Of a DNA stretch of 64,000 bases, positions 16,828-25,647 are shown piece after piece. The stretch spans positions 62,001-126,000 of the forward strand of contig JANSYL010000001.1 in the NCBI GenBank assembly GCA_024742455.1, written 5' to 3'. Position 1 is the stretch's first letter; every line of letters starts with the position of its first letter. Source of the DNA: Paracoccaceae bacterium. GTDB lineage: Bacteria > Pseudomonadota > Alphaproteobacteria > Rhodobacterales > Rhodobacteraceae. The translations under genes were made by a program, and so were the position numbers. The notes beneath the pieces are model-generated. The model was not told where the DNA came from and made no database searches. It was given only the letters and a program-made list of their open reading frames with translations.

Positions 16828-17607
16828 TCAGGCCACGCAGTCGACCGAGACCGGGCGCTGCCCTTCGGACCATGCCCTGGCCGCGGCACCGAAGGCTTCG
16901 AACAGAGGCCGGCTGACCGGGTCCTGTGCGGCGCGGTATTCGGGGTGCCATTGCACCGACAGGGTAAAGCCAGGCGCATCGGCGATATAGATCGCCTCGG
17001 GCGTGCCATCGGGGGCGTGCCCGTCGATGACCACCCGGCTGCCCGGCCGCTTGATCCCCTGACCATGGAGCGTGTTGGTCATCACCTCGCGCGCGCCGAA
17101 CAGCCGGTGGAACGGCCCGCCCTCGGTGAAACTGACGACATGGCGCAGGGCGAATTTTTCCTCGATCGTGCCGTCGGGGGGCATCCGGTGGTTCATCCGC
17201 CCGGGCAGGTCTCGGATTTCGGGGTGGAGCGATCCGCCCATTGCCACGTTGACCTCCTGGAAACCGCGGCAGACACCCAGAAAGGGCTGGCCCCGTTCTA
17301 CGCAGGCCCGGATCAGCGGAAGCGCCACGGCGTCGCGCGCCCGGTCGAAGGCGCCATGCGCCTCGGTCTCGGCCTCGCCGTATTCCTCGGGATGGACATT
17401 GGGCCGCCCGCCGGTGAACAGGAACCCGTCGCAGACCTCCAAAAGGTCGCGCACCGCCACCAGACGCGGATCGGCGGGGATCACCATGGGCAGGCCGCCG
17501 GCCACCTCGGCCACGGCCTGCGAATTCATCGTGCCGCCCGCATGGGTCGGATACTGATCATTGATCAGGTGATGATTGCCGATGATGCCGATGATGGGGC
17601 GGGTCAT
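16828..17607 (-). CDS. Gamma-glutamyl-gamma-aminobutyrate hydrolase family (PuuD-like, C26)
   Basis: The 259-residue class I glutamine amidotransferase-fold hydrolase starts MTRPIIGIIGNHH. The catalytic triad is visible: nucleophile C113 in GVCRGFQEVNV, and H221 and E223 in VQWHPEY. The FTGGRPNVHPEEY loop is the family's substrate region. PuuD-type enzymes release glutamate from gamma-glutamylated amines, for example in putrescine catabolism. No other puu gene is adjacent, so the exact substrate is open. It is divergent from the P450 gene, with 151 bp between start codons. Confidence 0.88.
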   Translation of the reverse strand: MTRPIIGIIGNHHLINDQYPTHAGGTMNSQAVAEVAGGLPMVIPADPRLVAVRDLLEVCDGFLFTGGRPNVHPEEYGEAETEAHGAFDRARDAVALPLIRACVERGQPFLGVCRGFQEVNVAMGGSLHPEIRDLPGRMNHRMPPDGTIEEKFALRHVVSFTEGGPFHRLFGAREVMTNTLHGQGIKRPGSRVVIDGHAPDGTPEAIYIADAPGFTLSVQWHPEYRAAQDPVSRPLFEAFGAAARAWSEGQRPVSVDCVA

Positions 17608-17758
17608 GGGTTACCGAATCGTCTGCGCGCGCCTTAGAGGTGTATCCGCAAAGCTATCGCGCGAAAAGATCGGCGCCGCGCGGACGGGTCTGCGCCCGCG
17701 CAGGGAAAGACGACCGGACGGGCCCGGGGGCCCGGCCAATGACGGCAGGGACAACGCC

Positions 17759-18961
17759 ATGACGGCCTTCCGGATGATGACACCCGCCTTTCTCGACGCC
17801 CCCGGGCCCGCCCTCGCCCGGATGCGCGCCGAGGCGCCCGTGGTCAGGGTGCGCCTGCCGGTGGTGGGCGATACCTGGATGACGACCACGGACGCCGCCG
17901 CGCGCGCCATGCTGAAGGACGAAACCCGCTTCGTGCGGGACCCCTACCCGGTCACCGGACGCCCGCTGTCCAGCCGGTTCTGGTGGATGCCGCGCGCGGT
18001 CAAACCGCTGTTCGGGGGGCTGTTATCGTCAGATGGCGAGAAACACCGCCGCCTGCGCCGCGTCGTCGATGCTGCCTTCGCACGCACCACGGTCGAGGGG
18101 CTCAGGCCCGATCTGGCGCGCATGGCAGATGCCCTGATGGACCGGTTCCCCCGAACCCGTGCGGTCGATGTCAGCGCGGGTCTCTGCCACCCCCTGCCGT
18201 TCAAGGCGATCTGCCTGCTGCTCGGCCTGCCCGAGGAGGACGAGGCCTGGCTGCATGCCCGTGTCTCGCCGCTCAGCGCGATGGAGAACCTGCCGAAGGC
18301 GGCCTATGCGATGTACCGCCTCGGCGGGGTGATGGCCTATTTCCAGACCCGGATCGAGATGGCCCGGCGCGGCGGACACCCGGGGCTGATCGGGGCGCTC
18401 GCGGCCGAGGATACCGCCCGCGACCTTTCCGATCTCGACCTGCAGACGCTGTTCATGACGCTGTTTCTGGCCGGGCATGAAACCACGGTGCACCTTCTGA
18501 ACCACGCCATCATCGCGATCGCCGGGGATGACGCGCTGCGCGTGCGCCTCCTCGACCCCGGGGCCGATGTCAAACCGCTCGTCGATGAGATGCTGCGCTG
18601 GCACAGCCTGATCATGGTGTCGGCCCTGCATGTGGTGGCCGAGGATACCGAGTTCGAGGGCGTGGCGCTGAAACGGGGCGACCAGATCATGGCCGGGCTG
18701 CTGGCGGCCAACCGCGACCCCGCCCGCCACGACGCCCCCGATACGCTCCTGCCCGACAGGCGGCCGAACGCGCATCTGGGCTTTGGCTTCGGGCCGCATG
18801 TCTGCCTCGGCATGCAACTGGGCCGGGCCGAGGCCGAGATCGTTCTGACCCGGCTGTTCCGCCGCCATCCCCGCCTGGTGCTGGATGGCCCGCCGCCCGG
18901 CTGGCGCAGGCGCGTGGGCCTCAGGGTGCGGCGGAACGTGGTCGTGCGGCTGGAGGGCTGA
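17759..18961 (+). CDS. Cytochrome P450
   Basis: The 400-residue soluble bacterial P450 has all main signatures: I-helix oxygen-activation motif A238-G-H-E-T242, K-helix E277-M-L-R280, and heme-ligand loop F342-G-F-G-P-H-V-C349-L-G. The start at 17759 begins MTAFRMMTPAF; longer in-frame versions add a non-P450 leader overlapping the divergent gene's promoter. There is no membrane anchor. No ferredoxin or ferredoxin reductase gene is next to it, so its redox partner is encoded elsewhere. The substrate cannot be predicted. The gene is monocistronic and converges on glcG. Confidence 0.93.
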   Translation: MTAFRMMTPAFLDAPGPALARMRAEAPVVRVRLPVVGDTWMTTTDAAARAMLKDETRFVRDPYPVTGRPLSSRFWWMPRAVKPLFGGLLSSDGEKHRRLRRVVDAAFARTTVEGLRPDLARMADALMDRFPRTRAVDVSAGLCHPLPFKAICLLLGLPEEDEAWLHARVSPLSAMENLPKAAYAMYRLGGVMAYFQTRIEMARRGGHPGLIGALAAEDTARDLSDLDLQTLFMTLFLAGHETTVHLLNHAIIAIAGDDALRVRLLDPGADVKPLVDEMLRWHSLIMVSALHVVAEDTEFEGVALKRGDQIMAGLLAANRDPARHDAPDTLLPDRRPNAHLGFGFGPHVCLGMQLGRAEAEIVLTRLFRRHPRLVLDGPPPGWRRRVGLRVRRNVVVRLEG

Positions 18962-18973
18962 GGCGGACGCCGC

Positions 18974-19402
18974 TCAGGCCAGGGCGGCCAGACCCGCCGC
19001 CTCGATCCCTGCCACCGCCGCCTCGGCGTCGTTCTCGGAGGTGTCGCCGGTCACACCCACGGCCCCGATCACGGCGCCTGCAGCATCCCTGACCAGCACA
19101 CCGCCCGGCACCGGCACGACCTTGCCGCCGAAGGCCCCGTTCACCGCGGCCATGAAATAGGCCTGCCCCTCGGCGCGCGCCATCTGCGCCGAACCGGGCA
19201 TGCCGAGCATCACCGCGCCATAGGCCTTGCCGCGCGCGATCTCGAACCGCCCGGGGCTTGCGCCATCCTCGCGCTCGAAAGCCAGAAGATGCCCGCCCGC
19301 ATCCAGCACCGCCACCGACAGGGGCTTCAGCCCCATCTCGCGCCCCTTCGCGCGCGCGCCCGCCACGATCGCCCGGGCCTGGTCCAGTATAATCCCGCTC
19401 AT
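18974..19402 (-). CDS. glcG: GlcG/HbpS family protein
   Basis: The 142-residue protein is a DUF336-type (GlcG/HbpS) domain along its whole length, with the family patterns LSVAVLDAGGHLLAFEREDGA, ARGKAYGAVMLG, PGGVLVRDAAGAVIGAVGVTGDTSENDA. ATG 19402 was preferred to an upstream alternative because AGGGAG lies 8 nt before it. In E. coli glcG sits beside glcB in the glycolate operon; here it follows glcB on the same strand by 134 bp, which supports a link to glycolate/glyoxylate use. HbpS-type relatives bind heme or cobalamin, but the biochemical role of GlcG is not settled. A GTATTTG-type intergenic repeat begins 15 nt upstream of its start. Confidence 0.85.
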   Translation of the reverse strand: MSGIILDQARAIVAGARAKGREMGLKPLSVAVLDAGGHLLAFEREDGASPGRFEIARGKAYGAVMLGMPGSAQMARAEGQAYFMAAVNGAFGGKVVPVPGGVLVRDAAGAVIGAVGVTGDTSENDAEAAVAGIEAAGLAALA

Positions 19403-19417
19403 CTCAGCCACTCCCTG

Positions 19418-19449
19418 CTTCACTTTGCTTCAAATACCTCCGGGGGAGG
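19418..19449 (-). repeat. GTATTTG-type intergenic repeat with GGAGG hairpin (copy B)
   Basis: On the minus strand, a small CCTCC/GGAGG hairpin (19437-19449) is followed by GTATTTGAAGCAAAGTGAAG (19418-19437). The same composite is present at 23117-23149 on the plus strand, and related arms make up the repeat at 7983-8058. It sits in the glcB-glcG gap. The remainder of that gap (19450-19536) is GC-rich with further short complementary blocks such as GCCCCCGACCGGGGGC. Confidence 0.65.
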
Positions 19450-19536
19450 CCCGCACGGGCCGAGGGCAGCGCCCCCGAAATCGCCCGGCAAGGGCTGCCC
19501 CCGACCGGGGGCGGCGCGCGCCGGGGGCTCGCGCCT

Positions 19537-21681
19537 TCAGGCCGCCTTCGCCTCCAGCCTCCGGGCATGCAACACCGGCTCGGTATAGCCCGAGGGCTGC
19601 ACCCGGCCCTCGAACACGAGGTCACAGGCCGCAGCGAAGGCAATGCCATTGAAGCCCGGCGCCATCGGCGTGTAGGCCGCATCGCCTTCATTCTGCCGGT
19701 CCACCACGGCCGCCATCCGGCGCATGATCTCGCGCACCTCGGCCTCCTCGACCACGCCGTGATGCAGCCAGTTGGCGATATGCTGCGCCGAGATCCGGCA
19801 GGTCGCCCGGTCCTCCATCAGCGCCACGTCGCTGATATCGGGCACCTTGGAACAGCCCACGCCCTGATCGACCCACCGCACCACGTAGCCGAGGATGCCC
19901 TGGGCGTTGTTTTCCACCTCGCGGATGATCTGGTCGCGGCTCCAGCGCTGGTAACTGGCCAGCGGGATATCGAGGAGCGCCGTGCGCGAGGCACGCCGAC
20001 CGCCCGCCTCCAGCCGCGCCTGCACCCCGGCCACATCGACCTGATGGTAATGCAACGCGTGCAGCGTCGCGGCGGTGGGCGACGGCACCCAGGCGCAGTT
20101 CGCGCCCGACCGGGGGTGTTCGATCTTGGCCTCCAGCATCGCCGCCATCGCATCGGGCATCGCCCACATGCCCTTGCCGATCTGGGCGCGGCCGCGCAGG
20201 CCGCATTCCAGCCCGATATCGACATTCAGCGTCTCGTAGGCCGCGATCCAAGATTTCTTCTTGATGAAATCCTTGCGGGAAAACGGGCCCGCTTCCATCG
20301 AGGTGTGGATCTCGTCACCGGTGCGGTCGAGGAAGCCGGTGTTGATGAAGGCCACCCGGTGCCTGGCGGCGCGGATGCATTCCTTGAGGTTCACGGATGT
20401 GCGGCGTTCCTCGTCCATGATGCCGAGTTTGACCGTGTAACGGTCGAGGCCCAGAACCGCCTCCACCCGGGTGAAGGTCTCATCGGCGAAGGCGACCTCG
20501 TCCGGCCCGTGCATCTTGGGCTTCACGACGTAGACCGACCCGGCGACCGAGTTCCGCGCGCCCTCGGATTTGCCAAGGTCGTGCTTGGCGATCAGCGCCG
20601 TGATCATCGCGTCCATCAGCCCTTCATAGGCCTCGGACCCGTCGCGCAGCAGGATCGCCGGGTTGGTCATCAGGTGGCCGACATTGCGCACCAGCATCAG
20701 CGACCGCCCCTTGACCACCATCGGCGCACCATCGGGCGTCAGGAAATCGCGGTCGGGCTGCAGGGCGCGGGTCATCTGCTTGCCGCCCTTCTCGAACGTC
20801 TCGGACAGGTCCCCCTTCATCAGGCCGAGCCAATTGGCATAGGCGGTCACCTTGTCGGCGGCATCGACGCAGGCGACGGAATCCTCGCAATCCATGATCG
20901 TGGAGACGGCGGATTCCATCCGGATATCGGCCAGGCCCGCCTGATCGTGTTTGCCGATCGGGTGGGTGCGGTCGAAGACCAGTTCCACATGGAGACCGTT
21001 GTTGACGAGCAGGATCGAGGACGGCGCCGTCGCATCGCCCGCGTAGCCTGCGAATTTCCCGGGATGATCGAGCGGCGCGCCGTCGATCAGAAGCGCCCCG
21101 TCCGCGACCGTGTAGCCGGTGACATCGGCATGGGATTTGCCGGTGATCGGAAACGCCTGATCGAGGAACACCCGCGCCCGCGCCACGACCCGCGCGCCGT
21201 GGCCCTTGTCGTACCCGCCGCCGGGCGGCGTGCGGCCCATCGCATCGGTGCCGTAGAAGGCATCATAAAGGCTGCCCCACCGCGCATTGGCGGCGTTGAG
21301 CGCGAAGCGCGCATTGGTGATCGGCACCACCAACTGCGGACCCGCGACCGAGGCGATCTCGGGGTCGATCTTGGAGGTCTCGATAGAAAACGCGTCGCCT
21401 TCGGGGCGGGTATAGCCGATGTCTTCGAGAAAGGCGCGGTAGGCGGTGCCGTCATGGGGCTGGCCACGGCGGGCGATGTGCCAGGCGTCGATTTGTTCCT
21501 GCAGGCTGTCGCGGGTCGCAAGAAGGGCCGCGTTTTTCGGGGCCAGATCGTGCAGAAGATCCGAGAAACCCGACCAGAAGGCGTCGGCCCCGACACCGGT
21601 TCCCGGCAGGGCGCGCGCCTCCAGAAATTCCGCCAGCTCGGCCGCGACCTGCAACCCGTTGCGCTCCACCCGGTCTGTCAT
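19537..21681 (-). CDS. glcB: Malate synthase G
   Basis: MSG condenses glyoxylate with acetyl-CoA to malate. The 714-residue length is that of the large monomeric isoform G, not the shorter isoform A. Landmarks are the TIM-barrel acidic segment [91 protein letters not shown] and the C-terminal [17 protein letters not shown] 21681 follows GAGGG with good spacing; an upstream GTG at 21687 is less likely. A perfect TGGTCAA-N5-TTGACCA dyad 69 bp upstream suggests control by a GntR/FCD-type regulator. glcG lies directly downstream. Confidence 0.96.
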   Translation of the reverse strand: MTDRVERNGLQVAAELAEFLEARALPGTGVGADAFWSGFSDLLHDLAPKNAALLATRDSLQEQIDAWHIARRGQPHDGTAYRAFLEDIGYTRPEGDAFSIETSKIDPEIASVAGPQLVVPITNARFALNAANARWGSLYDAFYGTDAMGRTPPGGGYDKGHGARVVARARVFLDQAFPITGKSHADVTGYTVADGALLIDGAPLDHPGKFAGYAGDATAPSSILLVNNGLHVELVFDRTHPIGKHDQAGLADIRMESAVSTIMDCEDSVACVDAADKVTAYANWLGLMKGDLSETFEKGGKQMTRALQPDRDFLTPDGAPMVVKGRSLMLVRNVGHLMTNPAILLRDGSEAYEGLMDAMITALIAKHDLGKSEGARNSVAGSVYVVKPKMHGPDEVAFADETFTRVEAVLGLDRYTVKLGIMDEERRTSVNLKECIRAARHRVAFINTGFLDRTGDEIHTSMEAGPFSRKDFIKKKSWIAAYETLNVDIGLECGLRGRAQIGKGMWAMPDAMAAMLEAKIEHPRSGANCAWVPSPTAATLHALHYHQVDVAGVQARLEAGGRRASRTALLDIPLASYQRWSRDQIIREVENNAQGILGYVVRWVDQGVGCSKVPDISDVALMEDRATCRISAQHIANWLHHGVVEEAEVREIMRRMAAVVDRQNEGDAAYTPMAPGFNGIAFAAACDLVFEGRVQPSGYTEPVLHARRLEAKAA

Positions 21682-21749
21682 TTTCACACCCTCGCATGGC
21701 CCGGCATTTCGGCCGGTTTAGAAAGGATGTTTCCGATAGGCAACAGGAG

Positions 21750-21768
21750 TGGTCAAGTTTTTTGACCA
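21750..21768 (-). promoter_or_regulatory. GntR-like dyad operator upstream of glcB
   Basis: Perfect 7-bp arms, TGGTCAA (21750-21756) and TTGACCA (21762-21768), surround a 5-nt spacer. The TGGTC/GACCA half-sites match the style of FadR/GlcC/PdhR-family operators, although those usually have a shorter spacer. The dyad lies 69-87 bp upstream of the glcB start, and its TTGACC could also serve as a -35 box. Confidence 0.5.
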
Positions 21769-21780
21769 AAATAGCAGACC

Positions 21781-22758
21781 CTAGGCGGCCAGCACCACCG
21801 CCGCTTCATGGGCCCGCAGGCAGGGCAGCGCGGTGCCGATGCGTCCGATCCGGCCAAGGTCGGGAAACAGCGCGCGGATCTCGGCCGCCGCCTCCCCGCC
21901 CATAAGGTCGAGATGGCGCGCCGGCAAAAGCGTTTCCGACAATGCGCCATTGGCCCGGATCACCCGGTGCCCGTCGCACATGAGATGGTGATAGGTGACC
22001 GTCCCGCCGGGCCGCAGCCGGGCAAGGCCCGCACGCACCAGCGCGATGGCCGGCACAAAGGCGGCGTCGCAGCCCGCGACCAGTTCCACGCGTTCGCCCG
22101 CCACCAGCATGCGGTGCTGCTGTGAGACAACCAGATCGCGGGTGAGGCCGAAAAGCCCCCGGGGAAGCAGCACGGGCGCCATCGCTCCCTGGGCGGCCAC
22201 GGTTTTCGACCCGCACCACATCAGCCTGTCGGGACCGTCGCCGGTCCAGATCACGTCGCCGGGGCGCAGATCCTCGATCAGGCGGGGACCATCGGGCGTA
22301 TCGATCCGGGCCCCTGCCGCGTAACAGGCGAAATATTCGCCATAAAGGTTGTTCTGCTGATGCGAGGTGCGTTCGCGGTTGAAGCTGTAGGAGGTGCCGG
22401 GGACAAGTTCGATGGTCGAGACCAGCCCGTCGACCGCGCCCTGCTGGAACCCGTCGCCCCCGAAATGAAGCGAGGTAACCTTGTGACCGGTGGCGGTGTT
22501 GATCAGGTCGTAGGCGGTGTTGATCGTGGTGCCGGCCGTGTAGGTGTCGCCATCAATGGTGACGGTCTGGGCCAGCGACTGCGTGCCATCGACCTCGTCG
22601 AAGATGTTGTCATTGTCATTGACGGCGACCAGCGTGGGCGTCGCCCCGGCCTTCAGCGTCAGCGTGAAGATCGGGCTGCCCGCCGCCTGAGCGCCTTGCT
22701 CACCGGGGAGGCCCCCGATGAAATCATCGGGGCTGTAGATGAAAAGATACTGCACCAC
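21781..22758 (-). CDS. Hint-domain protein
   Basis: The 325-residue protein has a non-conserved N-terminal half (residues 1-140, Asn/Asp/Thr/Gly-rich, resembling extracellular adhesin-like sequence) and a Hint (hedgehog/intein) domain beginning at C145 in CYAAGARIDTPDGPRLIEDLRPGDVI. Later Hint blocks are DRLMWCGSKTV, LVVSQQHRMLV and YHHLMCDGHRVIRANGALSETLLP. Such stand-alone Hint proteins are abundant in Rhodobacteraceae. The start is a GTG preceded by AAGGGA 9 nt upstream. No classical signal peptide is seen. Hint domains usually self-cleave, and the target here is presumably the N-terminal part. The gene is monocistronic. Confidence 0.85.
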   Translation of the reverse strand: MVQYLFIYSPDDFIGGLPGEQGAQAAGSPIFTLTLKAGATPTLVAVNDNDNIFDEVDGTQSLAQTVTIDGDTYTAGTTINTAYDLINTATGHKVTSLHFGGDGFQQGAVDGLVSTIELVPGTSYSFNRERTSHQQNNLYGEYFACYAAGARIDTPDGPRLIEDLRPGDVIWTGDGPDRLMWCGSKTVAAQGAMAPVLLPRGLFGLTRDLVVSQQHRMLVAGERVELVAGCDAAFVPAIALVRAGLARLRPGGTVTYHHLMCDGHRVIRANGALSETLLPARHLDLMGGEAAAEIRALFPDLGRIGRIGTALPCLRAHEAAVVLAA

Positions 22759-22828
22759 TGCCTGCGATCCCTTGGTGGGATTATTCTTTGCGCAACGCTA
22801 ACCCCGAAACCGTGGCAATAGAATGGCA

Positions 22829-22978
22829 TCACGCCGATTTCGCGTCGCGCCGGCAGCGGTCGGAACAATAGCGGACCCGGTCCCAGTCGCGCGCCCATTT
22901 CCGGCGCCAGGCAAAGGGTTTTCCGCAACAGGCGCAGGTTTTCTGCGGCAGGTCGGATTTCTTGCGCATCTTGGCCAT
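22829..22978 (-). CDS. DUF2256 family zinc-ribbon-like protein, 49 aa
   Basis: The translation starts [20 protein letters not shown] and continues with [19 protein letters not shown]. Four metal-type cysteines (CACC followed by YCSDRC) and the [16 protein letters not shown] core are diagnostic of DUF2256. Members of this family are commonly adjacent or fused to cryptochrome/photolyase genes, and here the photolyase lies 183 bp upstream on the same strand. The gene is short but its composition and motif leave little doubt. A role in photolyase function or nucleic-acid binding is inference. Confidence 0.9.
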   Translation of the reverse strand: MAKMRKKSDLPQKTCACCGKPFAWRRKWARDWDRVRYCSDRCRRDAKSA

Positions 22979-23116
22979 GGGCGGGAGATAGGCGGCGCGG
23001 CGGGCGGAACCAGAGGCGGGGCTCCCGCCCGGCCGGTCGGGCGCGGCACCCGCGTTGCGGCGGGTGCGGGTGCGCCCGGGTTTGCGGGCAGTGGCGCAAC
23101 TGGTCCGGGCCGGATG

Positions 23117-23149
23117 CCTCCGGCGGGAGGTATTTGAAGCACGAAGAAG
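23117..23149 (+). repeat. GTATTTG-type intergenic repeat with GGAGG hairpin (copy C)
   Basis: The hairpin CCTCCGGCGGGAGG (23117-23130) runs directly into GTATTTGAAGCACGAAGAAG (23130-23149). This repeats the composite at 19418-19449 in the opposite orientation. It lies 12 bp downstream of the photolyase stop codon and upstream of DUF2256. Confidence 0.65.
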
Positions 23150-23161
23150 CGGGATCCGGCC

Positions 23162-24700
23162 TCAGAGATCGAGGCTGAGTTGGCTGGTCCGGGGTTTCTT
23201 GCGGCGGGGTTTCGGTTTGGCGCGGTCGTTGACGAAATGCCGCCCCGCCCCGCCATCCTTGCGGCTTGCGTGCTTTTTCACGATGGCCCTGGCTTCATCG
23301 CGGAACGCCTCTCCCTTGCGGACGGCCCAGACGCGTTCGCGGGCCGCGCGGGCGGCGGCGGCGATGTCGATGACCGGTTCGGGATAGGTCCTGCCCAGAA
23401 GGCTACCCGCCCCGTCCCAGGTCCAGGGGGTGTGCAGATGGCCATCGGGAACATCGGCCAGTTCCGGGCACCAGGCCCGGGTGAAGGCGCCGGCCGGGTC
23501 CTGGTCATGGCCCTGCTTGACGGGGTTGTAGATGCGGATGGTGTTCATGCCGGTTGTGCCCGATTGCATCTGGACCTGCGGCCAGTGGATGCCCGGTTCG
23601 TAATCGGTGAAGACGCGGGCGAGATGGGGGCCCGTGGCGCGCCAGTCGAGCCAGAGATGGTAGGAGGCAAAGGACACCAGCATCGCGCGCATGCGGAAAT
23701 TGAGCCAGCCCGTGGCGATCAGCGACCGCATGCACGCATCGACGAAGGGAATGCCGGTTTCGCCCCCTTCCCAGGCCGCGAGGCGGGTGGCATCGGGGGT
23801 TTTCGGGCGCAGCCCTTCATAGGCGCTGTGCAGGCATCGGGTTTCGATGGCAGGCATGTCTTCGAGTTTCTGCATGAAATGGCCGCGCCAGGCGAGGCGG
23901 GCCTCGAAGCTTTTCAAGGACCCGGTCCAGCCCTCGCGCGTGCCCGCAACCTCGGCCTTGCGGGCGGTGGCGGCCTGCTGCGCCTCGCGCATCGACAGGG
24001 TGCCCCAGGCCAGGTGGGGGGACAGGCGCGAACAGGCCATGGCCCCTTCGAGGGGGGTGGACATGGCGCGGCGGTAGTCGCGGCCGCGCTCCGTCAGGAA
24101 GCCGCCGAGAAGGGACAGAGCCATGGCGCGCCCGCCTGCCTGGCGGTCGGGGCATGGATCGGGGGCAAGGCCGAGGTCCCGCGCGCCGGGGATCGGACCG
24201 GGGTCTTCGGGCACGGGGTCGAGGCCAGAGGGTGCGGGCAGGATCGGCCTGCGCAGGACCTGTTCACGGCGCCTCGCCCATCCGTCGCGGGTGTCGAGGC
24301 GGCGGATCACGTCCATCTGGGGGATCTGTGTCCAGGTGATGCCGGTGGCGCCGGCCCAGGCTGCGACACGCCGGTCACGGGCATAGGTCCAGGCATTGCC
24401 GGTTTCCTCATGGCTGACCAGCGTGCGGATGGAATGGCGGCCGGTGAGATCGGCGAGGATATCGACGGCATCCCCCCTGCGGACGACCAGCGGCGCGCCG
24501 AGCGTGGCGAGGGCGTCGCGCAGGTCCTCCAGGCATTCGGCGATGAAGGCCCAGTGGCGGGCGGCGGCGTCGGGCTGGGCCCAGAGCGCAGGCTCGGCGA
24601 TGTAGAGGGGCAGGATGCGCCCGCCAAGCGCCGCCGCATGGGCCAGCGCGGGATGGTCGGCGATGCGCAGATCGCGTTTGAACCAGAGGATCGTGTCCAT
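23162..24700 (-). CDS. phrB: Cryptochrome/photolyase family FAD-binding protein
   Basis: The 512-residue protein has the N-terminal alpha/beta domain (MDTILWFKRDLRIADHPAL, antenna-cofactor region) and the C-terminal FAD domain with FEARLAWRGHFMQKLED, GGETGIPFVDACMRSL, TGWLNFRMRAMLVSFASYHL, DYEPGIHWPQVQMQSGTTGMNTIRIYNP. The Trp-rich electron-transfer region is present. It either repairs UV photoproducts or acts as a light sensor. Close sequence features and the adjacent DUF2256 gene point to the bacterial cryptochrome/photolyase group found in this order, so CPD photolyase activity is likely but not proven. The basic C-terminal tail (KPKPRRKKPR) could contact DNA. Confidence 0.9.
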   Translation of the reverse strand: MDTILWFKRDLRIADHPALAHAAALGGRILPLYIAEPALWAQPDAAARHWAFIAECLEDLRDALATLGAPLVVRRGDAVDILADLTGRHSIRTLVSHEETGNAWTYARDRRVAAWAGATGITWTQIPQMDVIRRLDTRDGWARRREQVLRRPILPAPSGLDPVPEDPGPIPGARDLGLAPDPCPDRQAGGRAMALSLLGGFLTERGRDYRRAMSTPLEGAMACSRLSPHLAWGTLSMREAQQAATARKAEVAGTREGWTGSLKSFEARLAWRGHFMQKLEDMPAIETRCLHSAYEGLRPKTPDATRLAAWEGGETGIPFVDACMRSLIATGWLNFRMRAMLVSFASYHLWLDWRATGPHLARVFTDYEPGIHWPQVQMQSGTTGMNTIRIYNPVKQGHDQDPAGAFTRAWCPELADVPDGHLHTPWTWDGAGSLLGRTYPEPVIDIAAAARAARERVWAVRKGEAFRDEARAIVKKHASRKDGGAGRHFVNDRAKPKPRRKKPRTSQLSLDL

Positions 24701-24800
24701 GCCGCGGAGGTAGTGGGATCAGGCCCTTGGGCAAAGCGTCGAAATGGCGCGACGCCGGTGTTGCAGAAAGGCGCCGTGTCTTCACGGACGTGACCCACGC

Positions 24801-25550
24801 CTAGCCGCGCCGCTTCTCCGCCCAGCGCACGAACTGCCGGAAGATGCCGTGGAACGTCTGCACATCGGCGCGGGTCAGCGGCAGGCGCGACCAGATCTGG
24901 CGCAGATTGCGTTTCATGCCGGGGGCCTTGTCCTCGGGGAAGAAGAACCCTGCCTCCTCCAGACGGTCCTCGATATGGTCGCCGAGCGCCGCAATCTCGG
25001 CGCCGGTGGCGAAGTCGGTGCGGGCCATCTCCATCACCTCGGGCTCGACCTCGACCGTGGCGCGGCGCCATTCATAGGCACACAGCAGCACGCATTGGGC
25101 AAGGTTGAGGGACGGGAAATCGGGGTTCACCGGGACCGAGATGATCGCGTTGGCGCGGGCAATGTCGTCGTTTTCCAGCCCCGCGCGTTCAGGTCCGAAC
25201 AGGACGCCGACCTTGCCGCCCCGTTCGGCGATCGCGCGCGCCTGCTGCATTGCGCGTTCGGGCGTCACGATGGGCGTGGTCATACCGCGCGGGCGGGCGG
25301 TGGTGGCGAAGACATAGGTGCAATCGGCAATGGCCGCAGGCACGTCGTCATGCAGGCCCGCCGCGTCCAGAAGCCGCCCGGCCCCTGAGGCCAGCGCCAC
25401 GGCGCGTTCATTGGGCCAGCCATCGCGCGGCGCCACGACGCGCATGTGATCGAGACCGAAATTCCACATCGCGCGCGCAGAGGCGCCGATATTCTCGCCC
25501 ATCTGCGGGCGCACGAGGATGAAGGCGGGGGCTTTGGTCTCGCTGGCCAT
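24801..25550 (-). CDS. trmJ: RNA methyltransferase, TrmJ-like (SPOUT)
   Basis: The 249-residue protein is a SpoU/TrmH-type SPOUT methyltransferase of the TrmJ subgroup, which makes 2'-O-methyl at position 32 of tRNAs. Evidence is the N-terminus PAFILVRPQMGENIGASARAM, the mid segment GVLFGPERAGLENDDI, and the trefoil-knot AdoMet loop PSLNLAQCVLLCAYEW, followed by a C-terminal helical extension with LTRADVQTFHGIFRQFVRW. The start at 25550 (MASETKAP) was chosen over a 33-residue longer frame that extends into the divergent gene's promoter. It is divergent from the ThiE-like gene, with 97 bp between starts. Confidence 0.85.
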   Translation of the reverse strand: MASETKAPAFILVRPQMGENIGASARAMWNFGLDHMRVVAPRDGWPNERAVALASGAGRLLDAAGLHDDVPAAIADCTYVFATTARPRGMTTPIVTPERAMQQARAIAERGGKVGVLFGPERAGLENDDIARANAIISVPVNPDFPSLNLAQCVLLCAYEWRRATVEVEPEVMEMARTDFATGAEIAALGDHIEDRLEEAGFFFPEDKAPGMKRNLRQIWSRLPLTRADVQTFHGIFRQFVRWAEKRRG

Positions 25551-25647
25551 GGCGCGGGCGATAGAGCGCGCGCGCGGCGCTGGCAAGCCTGCTTGCCCGG
25601 GGCCGGTGCGCGCAGTATCAGGCGGGCCAGACCAAGGGAGCCAGCAC

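Noticed and set aside
19567-21765. A 732-codon open frame on the plus strand
   Set aside because: It is fully antisense to malate synthase G and has a low-complexity, domain-free translation.
23180-24793. A 537-codon plus-strand frame
   Set aside because: It is antisense to the photolyase gene and has no recognisable motif.
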